NCBI GenBank assembly: GCA_038230215.1
Contig: JBBRNR010000002.1
Location: forward strand, 333,436-397,435
DNA: 64,000 nucleotides
From: DASVRZ01 sp038230215
GTDB taxonomy: Bacteria; Verrucomicrobiota; Verrucomicrobiia; Chthoniobacterales; DASVRZ01
Direction: 5' to 3'
Part shown: one piece after another, positions 1 through 8,998 of the stretch
How the letters are laid out: each line of letters begins with the position of its first letter
Position numbering within the stretch: position 1 is the first letter of the stretch
Notes under the pieces: model-generated
What the model was told of the DNA's origin: nothing
What the model saw: only the letters and a program-made list of their open reading frames with translations
Databases searched by the model: none
Position numbers and translations under genes: made by a program

Positions 1-518
1 TCCTCAGGTGTGCCTGGACTCGCATCCACCTTGATAGAGCGCACGGAGAGTAGCGGCATTTCATTTTCAAATTCCGAGAGAGCGGTCATCACGGTGACAA
101 ATGACGATGGCGGAAAGCTAACATCCCACATGAAGTATTTGAAGCGCTCCAGTCCCTCACCTGGCACCGCTTCTGTCGTGCGGAGTTGCAAGGTAACCTT
201 GGGAACGCCGCGTTTGGCGAAAAACTGGTTCACCAGCGGCGGGAACCACGCGATGGCAGCTTCCTTGGGAATCATGCCCTCGATGGTTTGCATGGTGGCG
301 ACAGAAGTGGTTGACCGATCCACGGCATTTTTTCCCAGCTTGATCTGCTTTTTCGCGTCGTCGAGCTTCGTCTGCAACTCCGGTATAGCCTTGGTGCTGG
401 CTGCCTCCTGCGAGTTAAGCGGTCCTAACAAAAACTGAAAATAACCATAGAGCAGAATGGCAAACATGATGCCACTCAGGACCATTTTTTGGATCTGATC
501 TTTGTTGAATTTGGGCAT
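1..518 (-). CDS. PilO-like inner-membrane pilus assembly protein, 3' end outside the window
   Basis: The frame is open from an ATG at 516-518 to the window edge, so only the N-terminal 172 residues are visible. A short basic and polar start (MPKFNKDQIQKM) is followed by one membrane span at about residues 13-30. A charged helical stretch (KAIPELQTKLDDAKKQIK) follows, likely coiled coil, then a mixed alpha/beta periplasmic part. This is the topology of PilO/GspM-type proteins, which pair with PilN under the pilus base. The assignment rests on topology and position: the start lies 3 bases after the stop of the PilN-like gene, in the order pilM-pilN-pilO. Sequence recognition of PilO itself is weak. 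Confidence 0.6.
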   Translation of the reverse strand, partial: MPKFNKDQIQKMVLSGIMFAILLYGYFQFLLGPLNSQEAASTKAIPELQTKLDDAKKQIKLGKNAVDRSTTSVATMQTIEGMIPKEAAIAWFPPLVNQFFAKRGVPKVTLQLRTTEAVPGEGLERFKYFMWDVSFPPSSFVTVMTALSEFENEMPLLSVRSIKVDASPGTPE

Positions 519-521
519 GAT

Positions 522-1127
522 CTATTTTGTTTTAAGGGTGATCTCGAATCCGATGGCGAAGTTTGCCGTGGCGAAGCTTTTGCCATTGATGACAAGAGGT
601 GTTTCGCTGTTTTCGAGGGATGCGAATTGCGAGGTGACGGTGCCGTAAGCCTTGCGCAGGCGCTCCTCCATGCTCTGGCGGAATCGCTCGGCGACAGCGC
701 GCGGCTCGCGTCCGGCGGAGACACCCACAACGGTGAGTGTGACGCTTTCCCTAACCTTGTTTGTTCCCTCAAACCCGCTGATTTGAATCTCCGGTCCGGT
801 GCCAGCCATGATCTCGCTGAAGAGCGGTCCCCAGTAAAAGCGGTTGTCGATGATTTTTTCCACGGCGGCGGTGGCGGCCAGAGTCAGGCTGGCGGCTGTC
901 TCGTCGGCTTTGGCCTGGGTGGCTATAGGCGTGATCTTGGCGAGGTCACCTTCCAAATTTACTTTTTCCTGAGTGATCTTCGCGACTCCCGAGGATTTCA
1001 TGAGATAGTAGCCATAGAAACAAACGGCCACTACCAACAAGGCAAGGATACCGAGTTTGAGCGGATCGCGTTTTCGCTCGACGATTTTCGACTGTTCTTC
1101 GTGCAGGAGATTGATGTGCAGGGGCAT
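522..1127 (-). CDS. pilN: PilN-like type IV pilus inner-membrane protein
   Basis: This 201-aa protein opens with a short cytoplasmic tail, MPLHINLLHEEQ, resembling the INLLP peptide with which PilN docks in PilM. One membrane span follows at about residues 24-43, then a periplasmic coiled-coil region (about 45-95) and a ferredoxin-like-sized C-terminal domain. The family forms heterodimers with PilO and couples the cytoplasmic ATPase complex to the secretin. The gene starts 6 bases after pilM stops and ends 3 bases before the PilO-like start, so the three genes are almost certainly one transcript. The overall sequence is divergent from proteobacterial PilN; the call rests on tail, topology and order. 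Confidence 0.7.
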   Translation of the reverse strand: MPLHINLLHEEQSKIVERKRDPLKLGILALLVVAVCFYGYYLMKSSGVAKITQEKVNLEGDLAKITPIATQAKADETAASLTLAATAAVEKIIDNRFYWGPLFSEIMAGTGPEIQISGFEGTNKVRESVTLTVVGVSAGREPRAVAERFRQSMEERLRKAYGTVTSQFASLENSETPLVINGKSFATANFAIGFEITLKTK

Positions 1128-1133
1128 GATATT

Positions 1134-2168
1134 TTACTCCGGGAACATGGCTTCGAGCGCGGCTCCGTAGGCAATGGTTAGATTGCCCATTTCGAGATCA
1201 AACGCCTCGACGCGATTTTTGCCAATGGCTGTTTCCACATTTTCAAAGGGGTCCCAAAGCTCGAAGGGAATGTTTGTCTCGTCGCTTAGCAACTGGAGCA
1301 CCTGTTCGGATTTGGCTAGTCCACCAGAGATATAAATTTTATTGACCACCTCCTCACGCTGGCCTTCGATGAAGCCAATGGAACTCCGTAGTTCGCGGGC
1401 GATGGCGATGAGTTCCTGATGGGCAATCTCGATCATGCCGGCGTCGCCTTGGTTAAAGAGAAGCATGGCGGATTGTGCTTCGATGCCTCCGCCGTTGGTC
1501 AGCGCCTCTGTGAGAATTTTACCGCCAAACTCGACGGAGCGCACAAGTAGTAGTTCCCTGCGGCTGCCGACCATGACGGTGGACTGGCTGTGACCGATAT
1601 CCACTAACATAAAAGTCTCGTTTTGAAAGACTTCAGGTTTGCAATATTCGAAGGCATTGAAGAGTGAGATCGGTGCCAGTTGTAGGATACTAACATTGAG
1701 ATGCAGCTTACGGAAAGACTCGCCCAGCATGGTGACGCGGCTGCGAGGGATGCCACAGACAAGATACTTCAACTGCGCCTTCGGATCGAGCGTTGTGGTG
1801 TCGGTTTTTAGAATCTGGTCACAGTCCACCACCATTTCGCTGATGTCCTGGTTCAGCAGGTTGAGGCCGTTGATGAGGAGGCCGCGGCGCAGCAAATCCG
1901 GCGGTGTGGGATATTGATCGATGATTTTCAGGAAGGCGTCGGGAGAGGATGTGGCGACGGCGATGGCCTTCGTTGGGCCGCCGAGTTCCGCGAGGATGAG
2001 TTTAAGATGGTGCACCAGCTCGTCGCTATTTTCCAGCTGTCCGCCAAAGGAGCGCACGGCGAATTTGTTGACGACCGCACGGTCAGTGCCTCGGCGCTGC
2101 AGGGCCACGCCTTTGACGGAGTGGGTGCCAATGTCGATGCCGATACTTGTGGAGTGAGTTTTGGCCAT
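1134..2168 (-). CDS. pilM: PilM, actin-like ATPase of the type IV pilus
   Basis: This 344-aa cytoplasmic protein has the actin/FtsA fold motifs in order. Phosphate-1 is GIDIGTHSVKG at residues 10-20, phosphate-2 is LVDIGHSQST at 188-197, and the adenosine loop is YISGGLAKS at 279-287. PilM binds ATP and the N-terminal tail of PilN to form the cytoplasmic ring of the pilus machine. Length and motif spacing fit the family. It lies 13 bases downstream of a kinase-like gene and is followed directly by pilN-like and pilO-like genes. FtsA is less likely, given the PilN/PilO context and the absence of division genes nearby. Confidence 0.88.
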   Translation of the reverse strand: MAKTHSTSIGIDIGTHSVKGVALQRRGTDRAVVNKFAVRSFGGQLENSDELVHHLKLILAELGGPTKAIAVATSSPDAFLKIIDQYPTPPDLLRRGLLINGLNLLNQDISEMVVDCDQILKTDTTTLDPKAQLKYLVCGIPRSRVTMLGESFRKLHLNVSILQLAPISLFNAFEYCKPEVFQNETFMLVDIGHSQSTVMVGSRRELLLVRSVEFGGKILTEALTNGGGIEAQSAMLLFNQGDAGMIEIAHQELIAIARELRSSIGFIEGQREEVVNKIYISGGLAKSEQVLQLLSDETNIPFELWDPFENVETAIGKNRVEAFDLEMGNLTIAYGAALEAMFPE

Positions 2169-2181
2169 GATGAGGTGGGAG

Positions 2182-3345
2182 CTAAATAAACATGTTTTTC
2201 TGCCTGCTTAGCCAGAGATAAAGATCAATCTCCTGTCCGCATTTGGTCAGCAGTTCAATGGGATTTTCCTGTCCGGCGCTGGTTGCGACACTGACGAGAA
2301 AGATACGCAGGATTTCCGAGGGGAGTCGTTCCCTTTCATCGTGAGTGAGAGGCAAATGGGTGGTTTCATCGTATAGATCGACCCAGAGTCTGAGATTTTG
2401 CCACGCCTGCTTCGGGACAAGTTCGACCACCGCGCCATGTACACGGGTGAGATGTGTGATGACGCTCTGCATGGCATACGCAATATCAAAAATGCGTTCC
2501 CGCTCCTGCATGAAATCGTAGTCCACCACGGCGGCGATTTGGTCGGCCTTGTAGAGCAGATTCCAGAAATGATAGTCGCCATGCACGGTAAGCCAGGGAA
2601 GATTACCGACCATGCGGTCATAGTTTTCCGCCATTGGCTCGAGGGCTTCACGGGCGCGGGTCAAAACGGATTGCGCTCCTGCGGTGCCGGTGTCGCGTTC
2701 GGCGTATTGGGCGACCACATAAAAGCCCTCGTCGATCAGTGCCATGCAATGTGCAGGCCCGATGTCGTTGCGCATTTCCGGAGGCACCGGCGTGCGTCGG
2801 CGCGAGGCCTGGTCCAGACAACGATGCAAGTCGCCCAGCATACTCGCGGCGGAATTCATCCGCTGCCAGTCGCGATGGCTGCCTGTGTCGTGAGGCACGA
2901 AGCGATGGATCTCGACCAGACGCTCGCCCCAGAGAGTCCAAGTCTTGCCGTTGCGTTTTCGCATGATCTCGGGCACTGGAAAACCCTGCTCGATCATGTC
3001 GTTGATCATGCCGTGGAGATATTCCACCCGCTCGATGTATTCTTCGCCGTGGCGGGCTCGCAGGAGAAACGTTCCCTGCCCGGTGCGGAACGGATCGGTC
3101 GTGTTGCATTGCGTCTGCGTGGGCACATCCATCTGGATCATGCGACCCAGATCAAAATCATCGACGAGCTTTTGTAGTTGGGACCAGCTGAGCTGCACCG
3201 ATGTGCGGGCATGACTGCGAAAATTAGCGTCGAGTCGGATCGTGTTCAAAAAGTTTTCGTTGTCCTGAATCAGATTAGCGGCCTGAGCACGGCGGCGGGC
3301 TTTTTTGCCCTGACTCTCCTGACTGATGTGTGTGGTGCCCGACAT
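2182..3345 (-). CDS. APH/choline-kinase-fold phosphotransferase, substrate unknown
   Basis: The protein has 387 aa from the ATG at 3345; an in-frame TTG at 3378 would add 11 residues. It contains the aminoglycoside/choline phosphotransferase catalytic loop HGDYHFWN (residues 255-262, the HGDxHxxN Brenner motif) and a metal-binding VVDYDF (273-278). An N-terminal lobe carries the ATP site. CotS, homoserine kinase and MTR kinase share this fold, so the substrate cannot be deduced. It is the first gene of the kinase-pilM-pilN-pilO group and the gap to pilM is only 13 bases, which suggests co-transcription and perhaps a role in surface assembly. That role is an inference. Confidence 0.72.
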   Translation of the reverse strand: MSGTTHISQESQGKKARRRAQAANLIQDNENFLNTIRLDANFRSHARTSVQLSWSQLQKLVDDFDLGRMIQMDVPTQTQCNTTDPFRTGQGTFLLRARHGEEYIERVEYLHGMINDMIEQGFPVPEIMRKRNGKTWTLWGERLVEIHRFVPHDTGSHRDWQRMNSAASMLGDLHRCLDQASRRRTPVPPEMRNDIGPAHCMALIDEGFYVVAQYAERDTGTAGAQSVLTRAREALEPMAENYDRMVGNLPWLTVHGDYHFWNLLYKADQIAAVVDYDFMQERERIFDIAYAMQSVITHLTRVHGAVVELVPKQAWQNLRLWVDLYDETTHLPLTHDERERLPSEILRIFLVSVATSAGQENPIELLTKCGQEIDLYLWLSRQKNMFI

Positions 3346-3477
3346 ATCGCTCAAACTAGAATCAAGCTGCTGTCGCAACCACTTCGCCCGTGCATAAACG
3401 GGAGGTTGGCTGCGGCGAAATCATGGGTTGGAAAGTCATTTTGCAATCTGGGAGCCGGAATGTAGGATTCGCGACTC

Positions 3478-4200
3478 ATGAATAGTCTAAGCACACAGGA
3501 TGCCAGCAAGTCTCCCATTTTCAGTTACACCGCGGCGTTCGTGGTTTTCATGCTCTTTCTAGCGCTCGTTCCGGTGGTGGAAAAGCTGCTCCCTACGACG
3601 GGCAATCCGTGGTTTGCGAGAGCCGAGTTTCTCGTATATCCGATGCAGACGATTATTTGTGGGGCTCTACTGCTTTACGTGGGCCGCCGGGTGGAATTTC
3701 GCGGAATTGCATATCTATCTGTCACATTTGCGCTGGGCTTTTTCGTTTTTGCGATGTGGACCTCCCCACAATTTTTCCACTGGTCACCACCACGCACAGA
3801 CGGATTTAACCCCGATGTGTTTCCCCCTGGTTCGACGTCGTATTGGTTGACGGTTATTTTGCGGTTTCTGCGCCTGGTCATCGTGGTGCCGTTTCTGGAG
3901 GAGATTTTTTGGCGTGGATTTCTCATGCGGTATGTGATCAACGAGAGGTTTGAGACGGTGCCCTTTGGAAAATATGAGCCCCGGTCTTTTTGGATTACGG
4001 TGATCGCATTTGCCCTCGCTCACTACGGCAACCACATACTGCCGGGCCAGGATTTCTATGCAGCTCTGCTCACCGGCGTTATTTACAATGCTGTGGCCTG
4101 CCTCACCAAAAGCCTCGGCGCCTGTGTTTTCGTCCATGCGGTGACAAATCTTTTTCTCGGGCTGTATATCATGTTCACAAAGCAATGGGGCTTCTGGTAG
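3478..4200 (+). CDS. CPBP family intramembrane protease, exosortase-associated type
   Basis: This 240-aa integral membrane protein has about eight hydrophobic segments. Conserved CPBP (Rce1/Abi) motifs are present: EEIFWRG at residues 141-147 (the EExxxR glutamates), a histidine in AHYGNH around 181-186, and a second conserved histidine in VHAVTN at 219-224. Together these form the metal-site motif set of CAAX-type proteases. The overall length and the wide loop between the early spans and EExxxR resemble the CAAX-protease-related proteins found with PEP-CTERM/exosortase systems. No exosortase gene is visible in this window. It may begin a plus-strand run that continues through the small membrane gene and nadE. 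Confidence 0.8.
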   Translation: MNSLSTQDASKSPIFSYTAAFVVFMLFLALVPVVEKLLPTTGNPWFARAEFLVYPMQTIICGALLLYVGRRVEFRGIAYLSVTFALGFFVFAMWTSPQFFHWSPPRTDGFNPDVFPPGSTSYWLTVILRFLRLVIVVPFLEEIFWRGFLMRYVINERFETVPFGKYEPRSFWITVIAFALAHYGNHILPGQDFYAALLTGVIYNAVACLTKSLGACVFVHAVTNLFLGLYIMFTKQWGFW

Positions 4201-4210
4201 CCTGCCACTT

Positions 4211-4375
4211 ATGGAATCTTCGTTTCTCCAGAAGCTCGTCTTTGCCGTTGTCTTCGCTGCGATCACCGCCGGCATCATCCAAGCCGCGCGCCACATGGGA
4301 TCGAGTGTGCAGGAATCCATGGATGCCGACACGCTGAAGGCCCGTACTCCCAAACCCACGCCGCGCCGTTTTTAA
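4211..4375 (+). CDS. Small single-span membrane protein, 54 aa
   Basis: The ATG at 4211 lies 10 bases after the protease stop and the TAA ends at 4375, 12 bases before nadE. The translation begins MESSFLQKLVFAVVF, has one hydrophobic segment at about residues 9-24, then a polar tail ending TPKPTPRRF. It fits neatly between two real genes in the same direction, with good codon use and no overlap, which argues that it is translated. I recognise no family. Confidence 0.55.
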   Translation: MESSFLQKLVFAVVFAAITAGIIQAARHMGSSVQESMDADTLKARTPKPTPRRF

Positions 4376-4387
4376 TAGCCGTCTCCC

Positions 4388-6016
4388 ATGAAAATCGGAC
4401 TGGTGCAGATGAATCCGACGGTGGGCGATTTTACGGGCAACACCGCATTCATCTCCGCGGCTTATGAAAAATTGGTCGCTGAGGGCGCGGAACTCGTCAT
4501 CACACCAGAACTCGCGATTCCCGGCTATCCGCCACAGGATTTGATTTTTAAATCGCAATTCGTCCCGCTCAATCTCGAAGCGCTCCATCAACTGGCCAGG
4601 GTCGTCGGTGACGTTCCCCTGCTCGTCGGCTATCTGGAGTTTAATGAAAAGCTCTCCGGCCGCCCATTTCGCAACGCGGCCGCGCTGCTCCGCCGAGGCA
4701 AAATTACCGATCGTTTCTTCAAAACGCTGCTGCCGACTTACGATGTGTTCAACGAGAGCCGCTATTTCGAGCCCTCCACGGGCCTGAACCTTTTCAACAT
4801 TGGCAACGCCAAAATCGGCGTCACGATCTGCGAGGACATCTGGACAGAGGAATATCTCAGCCGCAATCTCTACGACCATGATCCAGTCGAGAAACTGGTC
4901 GCTGCGGGTGCCAGCGTAATCGTCAATCTCAGTGCGTCGCCTTTCCAGATAGGAAAGCCAGCGATCCGGCAGCAGATGATTTCCGCGCTAGCCCGGCAGC
5001 ACCGCATCCCTTTTTTTTACTGCAATGCCGTCGGCGGAAACGACCAGCTCATTTTCGACGGCAACTCTCTCGTCATTAATCATCATGGAGACATTCTCGC
5101 TCAATTTCCCGCCTTCGTGGATCAATGCGCCGTTGTGGCCACCGACGCTCCGAGTCTGCCGCTGCAAACGGTTTCCGAGGCCGAGGAAATCCACGGAGCA
5201 CTCGCAATCGGCGTCCGCGATTATTTTAGAAAAACCGGCTTTCACACCGCGATCCTGGGACTGAGTGGCGGGATTGATTCCGCAGTTGTAGCCGCGATTG
5301 CTGTGGCCGCTCTCGGAGCGGAAAATGTTACTGGAGTCGCCATGCCCAGCCAGTTTTCGTCCCAAGGCAGCCTCGACGACGCCTACGCTCTGGCCAAAAA
5401 CCTCGGAATCAAATGTCTAACACTGCCAATTCAGGCTGAGTTCGAAGCCATACGAATGCAACTCGCCTCTGTTTTCGAGGGGCTCGCTGAGGACACGACC
5501 GAGGAAAACATCCAGTCCCGGCTCCGCGGCGTCACCCTGATGGCGCTCTCTAACAAGTTTGGCCATCTCGTCCTCAGCACCGGCAATAAAAGCGAACTCG
5601 CCGTCGGCTATTGCACACTTTACGGCGATATGTGCGGCGGTCTGGCCGTGATCAGCGACGTGCCGAAAATGAAGGTTTACGAACTCGCCCGCTGGATCAA
5701 TCGCGCCCGGGAAATCATTCCCTACAATACCATTTCCAAGGCGCCCAGCGCCGAGTTGCGCCCTAATCAGACGGATCAAGACTCGCTGCCGCCGTATGAG
5801 ATTCTCGACGAGATTCTTTCCCTCTACGTGGAAAGCAAACTCGGCATCCGCGATATTATTGCCCGTGGTTTCGACGAAAAAACCGTTCGCTGGATCGTTC
5901 GCAAAATCGACCTAAACGAATACAAACGCGCGCAGGCCGCGCCCGGTCTCAAAGTCACCAGCACCGCCTTCGGAATGGGTCGCCGTATGCCTATCGCCCA
6001 GAGTTTCACTGAATAA
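4388..6016 (+). CDS. nadE: Glutamine-dependent NAD+ synthetase
   Basis: This 542-aa two-domain enzyme makes NAD+ from deamido-NAD+, ATP and glutamine in the cytoplasm. The N-terminal nitrilase-type glutaminase has the Glu-Lys-Cys triad: Glu41 in PELAIPGYPP, Lys112 in FKTLLPTYDVF, and Cys148 in GVTICEDIW. The C-terminal synthetase has the PP-loop GLSGGIDSAV (291-300) and the later STGNKSELAVGYCTLYGD segment typical of the family. Length is normal for the bacterial glutamine-dependent form. The stop lies 2 bases before the ispA-like start, suggesting an operon. Confidence 0.95.
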   Translation: MKIGLVQMNPTVGDFTGNTAFISAAYEKLVAEGAELVITPELAIPGYPPQDLIFKSQFVPLNLEALHQLARVVGDVPLLVGYLEFNEKLSGRPFRNAAALLRRGKITDRFFKTLLPTYDVFNESRYFEPSTGLNLFNIGNAKIGVTICEDIWTEEYLSRNLYDHDPVEKLVAAGASVIVNLSASPFQIGKPAIRQQMISALARQHRIPFFYCNAVGGNDQLIFDGNSLVINHHGDILAQFPAFVDQCAVVATDAPSLPLQTVSEAEEIHGALAIGVRDYFRKTGFHTAILGLSGGIDSAVVAAIAVAALGAENVTGVAMPSQFSSQGSLDDAYALAKNLGIKCLTLPIQAEFEAIRMQLASVFEGLAEDTTEENIQSRLRGVTLMALSNKFGHLVLSTGNKSELAVGYCTLYGDMCGGLAVISDVPKMKVYELARWINRAREIIPYNTISKAPSAELRPNQTDQDSLPPYEILDEILSLYVESKLGIRDIIARGFDEKTVRWIVRKIDLNEYKRAQAAPGLKVTSTAFGMGRRMPIAQSFTE

Positions 6017-6018
6017 TC

Positions 6019-6897
6019 ATGCTCTCCGCCTATCTCAAATCGACCCAACGCGCCGTGGACGCCGCGTTAAAAGTCTATCTTCCCCCAGCCAACACCAAAC
6101 CAGCCACCATTCATCAGGCCATGCGCTACAGCATTTTTGCTGGTGGAAAACGGCTTCGTCCGATCCTCTGCATCGCCGCCGCCGAGACCTGTGGCGGTCG
6201 CCTCGAAAACGCTTTACCCGCCGCCTGCGCCGTGGAAATGGTTCACACTTATTCATTGATTCACGATGATCTCCCGGCGATGGACAATGACGATTTTCGC
6301 CGTGGAAAACCGACGAATCACAAGGTTTATGGCGAGGCTATCGCCATTCTGGCGGGCGACGCGCTGCTGACACTGGCCTTTGAAGTGCTCGCCGCTGCCG
6401 CTCCAACGCGACGTTTCTCCATTGCGGATCAAATCCGTGAACTCGCCCAAGCCAGTGGAAGTCGCGCCCTGATCGCCGGGCAAGTCGCCGATCTGGAAGC
6501 CGAGGGAAAGAAAATCACCTTGGCCCAGTTGCGTTACATTCACGGCGCCAAAACGGCCGCTCTCCTCACAAGTAGCATACGACTGGGAGCCATCAGCGCC
6601 AACGCCTCTCACACAGAACTGGCCGCGCTAACCCTATTTGCCGAAAATCTCGGGCTCGCCTTTCAAGTCATCGACGATATTCTCGACGTCACTCAGACCA
6701 GCGAAAAACTTGGCAAAAGCGCTGGCAAAGATATCACCGCCCAGAAAGCCACTTACCCAGCAATTCTAGGTTTGGAAAAATCACGCAAAGAAGCCCATCG
6801 CCTGACGGATAGTTCCCTGGCCGCCCTGGAGCCGTTCGGTCAAAAAGCAGACCGCTTGCGCACTCTCGCCAGCCATCTGCTCCAGCGCGACTACTAA
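6019..6897 (+). CDS. ispA: Short-chain trans-polyprenyl diphosphate synthase (farnesyl/geranylgeranyl type)
   Basis: This 292-aa enzyme condenses isopentenyl diphosphate with allylic diphosphates. The first aspartate-rich motif is DDLPAMD (residues 83-89), in the form with the two-residue insertion seen in bacterial farnesyl diphosphate synthases. The second is DDILD (219-223). GGKRLRP (42-48) is the IPP/phosphate-binding segment. Product length (C15 or C20) cannot be settled by eye. Translation is probably coupled to nadE, whose stop is 2 bases upstream. Confidence 0.88.
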   Translation: MLSAYLKSTQRAVDAALKVYLPPANTKPATIHQAMRYSIFAGGKRLRPILCIAAAETCGGRLENALPAACAVEMVHTYSLIHDDLPAMDNDDFRRGKPTNHKVYGEAIAILAGDALLTLAFEVLAAAAPTRRFSIADQIRELAQASGSRALIAGQVADLEAEGKKITLAQLRYIHGAKTAALLTSSIRLGAISANASHTELAALTLFAENLGLAFQVIDDILDVTQTSEKLGKSAGKDITAQKATYPAILGLEKSRKEAHRLTDSSLAALEPFGQKADRLRTLASHLLQRDY

Positions 6898-6938
6898 CAC
6901 ATCGCGCCAGAATCGAATGGAACTCGTCAGCAGCCGAA

Positions 6939-8465
6939 TTAGGCCGCGTTTTTGTTGCCGATAAACGTCTTCAGCATGATCTGGAAATCGAACAGCGGAT
7001 TCCAGTTTTCCAGATAATACAGATCGCAGTTAATGCGCTCCCGCAGGTCGGTGTCGCCGCGCAGACCGAGCACTTGGGCCCAACCCGTGATGCCTGGCTT
7101 AACGCTGTGGCGAGCGTTGTAATGCGGGATTTCCTCCTTGAAATTCTGGATCAATTCCGGGCGCTCGGGTCGAGGTCCGACGAGGCTCATTTCACCGATC
7201 AGCACGTTCCAGAACTGTGGAACTTCGTCGATGTTCCAGCGGCGCATGAAGGAGCCGATCTTGAGTCGGCGAGGATCGTTTTTCGTACTCCAGCCGGGTT
7301 TTTGTCCGACTTCTGCATCCAGGCGCATGCTGCGAATCTTGAGAATGTCGAAGATCGCGCCGTTGCGGCCCAGTCGTTTCTGACGATAGAAAATCGGCCC
7401 TGGCGATTCACGATAAACTATCAATCCGAAAATCGCGATGAGTGGCGCAGAAAGGATCAGTCCTACGATGGCTCCGAACACGTCTAGAGAGCGTTTGAAG
7501 ATGGCGTTGCCAAATTTGTCGAGCGCCAGTTGGGACACTCCGAGAACAGGAATGCCGCTGACGGTTTCCAGCCGCAATCCGGAGACCAGAATCTGGAAAT
7601 ACGATGGGATGATTTTGAATTGGACCATCTCTTTCTCACAAAGATTCGCGAGGCCGATAATCTCATCTTTCACGCAATCGACGTCGGACATGATGACCAT
7701 GTCCACCATGTGCTCATGAATCAAAGAGGATAGCTGTTCCACTTTACCCAGAGTGGGCACGTCGTCGGGCATGGTCTCACAATGGCGGGCATGAGAGGAA
7801 GTCACGCAGCCTACGAAATGGTAGGCAGAGTGAGGAATATTGGCGAAGGAATCGACGATCTTTGCCGTTTGCTCATTCCATCCCACAAAAATGATGCGCT
7901 GGCGGAGGTTTTCCACGACGCCCGTTTTTAAAATCAATCGATGGAACAAGGCATGCGTCAGAAACAACACCCCGAATATAACTCCACCCGCGAGAAGACC
8001 GTACATCCGGGAGATGGGCGGCTGGGCATTGATGAGGAGCGTGGCGCTGAGGAAGCCTACCGTCCAAAAGAACGTTCCCTTTGCGAGAATGGTGACGAGA
8101 TGTTTGAAGCGCAGTAGGAGATTACGCTCGTAGAATTTGAGGTGGGCCAGCAGCAGAACCATTGTGAAGGTTCCGAAGGCGAAATAATTGACGTATTGGC
8201 CGAAAGCCATTTCACCAGCAACACCCATGTGCCGCAGTGGAGAATGGAACCGGAGAAAGAAGGCTCCGATCATCGCCGCGAGGATGACGACGGAATCAAT
8301 CACCAGGGTCAGGGCAACGAGGTGTTCTTGAATCCGTGGATCGATGCGGCGGGTTTTACGACGGTAGCTCGTGCCGACCATTGGGCGGCGGAAAATACTT
8401 GAGGCATCTGCCAGTGAGGTTTTTAACAACGCTCCCTGATCTTGGTAAGTGATATCTGCTTCCAT
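6939..8465 (-). CDS. Polyprenyl-phosphate sugar-1-phosphate transferase (WcaJ/PssY type)
   Basis: This 508-aa protein starts exopolysaccharide repeat-unit synthesis by moving a sugar-1-phosphate to undecaprenyl phosphate in the inner membrane. It has about four to five N-terminal spans (residues 45-180) and a CoA-binding-like central domain (about 190-300). A hydrophobic re-entrant helix follows KRSLDVFGAIVGLI. The C-terminal bacterial sugar transferase domain has RESPGPIFYRQKRLGRNG, KIRSM, the RRWNIDEVPQFWNV segment and VGPRPERPE. Length and architecture match the family. It converges on ispA and has a 530-base leader region upstream, but no other polysaccharide genes are adjacent. Confidence 0.92.
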   Translation of the reverse strand: MEADITYQDQGALLKTSLADASSIFRRPMVGTSYRRKTRRIDPRIQEHLVALTLVIDSVVILAAMIGAFFLRFHSPLRHMGVAGEMAFGQYVNYFAFGTFTMVLLLAHLKFYERNLLLRFKHLVTILAKGTFFWTVGFLSATLLINAQPPISRMYGLLAGGVIFGVLFLTHALFHRLILKTGVVENLRQRIIFVGWNEQTAKIVDSFANIPHSAYHFVGCVTSSHARHCETMPDDVPTLGKVEQLSSLIHEHMVDMVIMSDVDCVKDEIIGLANLCEKEMVQFKIIPSYFQILVSGLRLETVSGIPVLGVSQLALDKFGNAIFKRSLDVFGAIVGLILSAPLIAIFGLIVYRESPGPIFYRQKRLGRNGAIFDILKIRSMRLDAEVGQKPGWSTKNDPRRLKIGSFMRRWNIDEVPQFWNVLIGEMSLVGPRPERPELIQNFKEEIPHYNARHSVKPGITGWAQVLGLRGDTDLRERINCDLYYLENWNPLFDFQIMLKTFIGNKNAA

Positions 8466-8998
8466 GTTTTTTAATTGCTCGAGTTGCGATGCACCGGGGT
8501 GAATTCTGGGAAGGATCGTCGAGCATCACACCACTTTTTGTGCCATAATGCAAGACTCGTCTTAAATTTATAAAATTATTTATCGGTGTAGGCGATATGT
8601 AGGCTCATTAGATTTTGCTCCCGGGCCATTGATAAACACTTAAATTCCCTCTGCAAGAAAGGAATTTACGACCCAAAAGTCAGTCTGAATCAAGCATCAA
8701 AAGACTTTCCTAGATCCTGGAAATTGGCCGCAACATTGATTAGCTCCTCTCTCTATTATGAGAGAAATCCTTCGCAGAACTGAGAATGCGATCCAAGATT
8801 ATGAAATATGAGGGGTTTCAGATACAATCCACTCAATCCAGCGATTAAAAAAATGCTTATCAGATTTTGAGCTGTGGGTCTAAGTAGTTGCTGACTCGTT
8901 TAACAATTTGGGTGTTGAGGTAATCGTTGATGGCTCCCGCTCAATGCCTGATCATTTACATCAATTTCCACATGGCTGCCTCTTTTTGACCACAGTGG
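8466..8998. other. 533-base gap without a recognisable gene
   Basis: The stretch is AT-richer than its surroundings and has no convincing reading frame. It must contain the promoter of the sugar transferase gene that starts at 8465. A small inverted repeat CTCTC/GAGAG flanks TATTAT near 8755-8770. I see no RNA gene or mobile element in it. A partial sigma-54-like string on the minus strand near 8540 lacks the -12 GC and was not accepted. Confidence 0.4.

Noticed and set aside
489..1181. A 230-codon plus-strand frame opposite the pilN-like gene
   Set aside because: It is antisense to pilN with no motifs; the minus-strand frame has the PilN tail, membrane span and operon context.
8520..8560. 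Sigma-54 promoter upstream of the sugar transferase gene (TGGCACAAAAAGTGGTG on the minus strand)
   Set aside because: The -12 GC dinucleotide is GG here, and the site is unsupported by other evidence.
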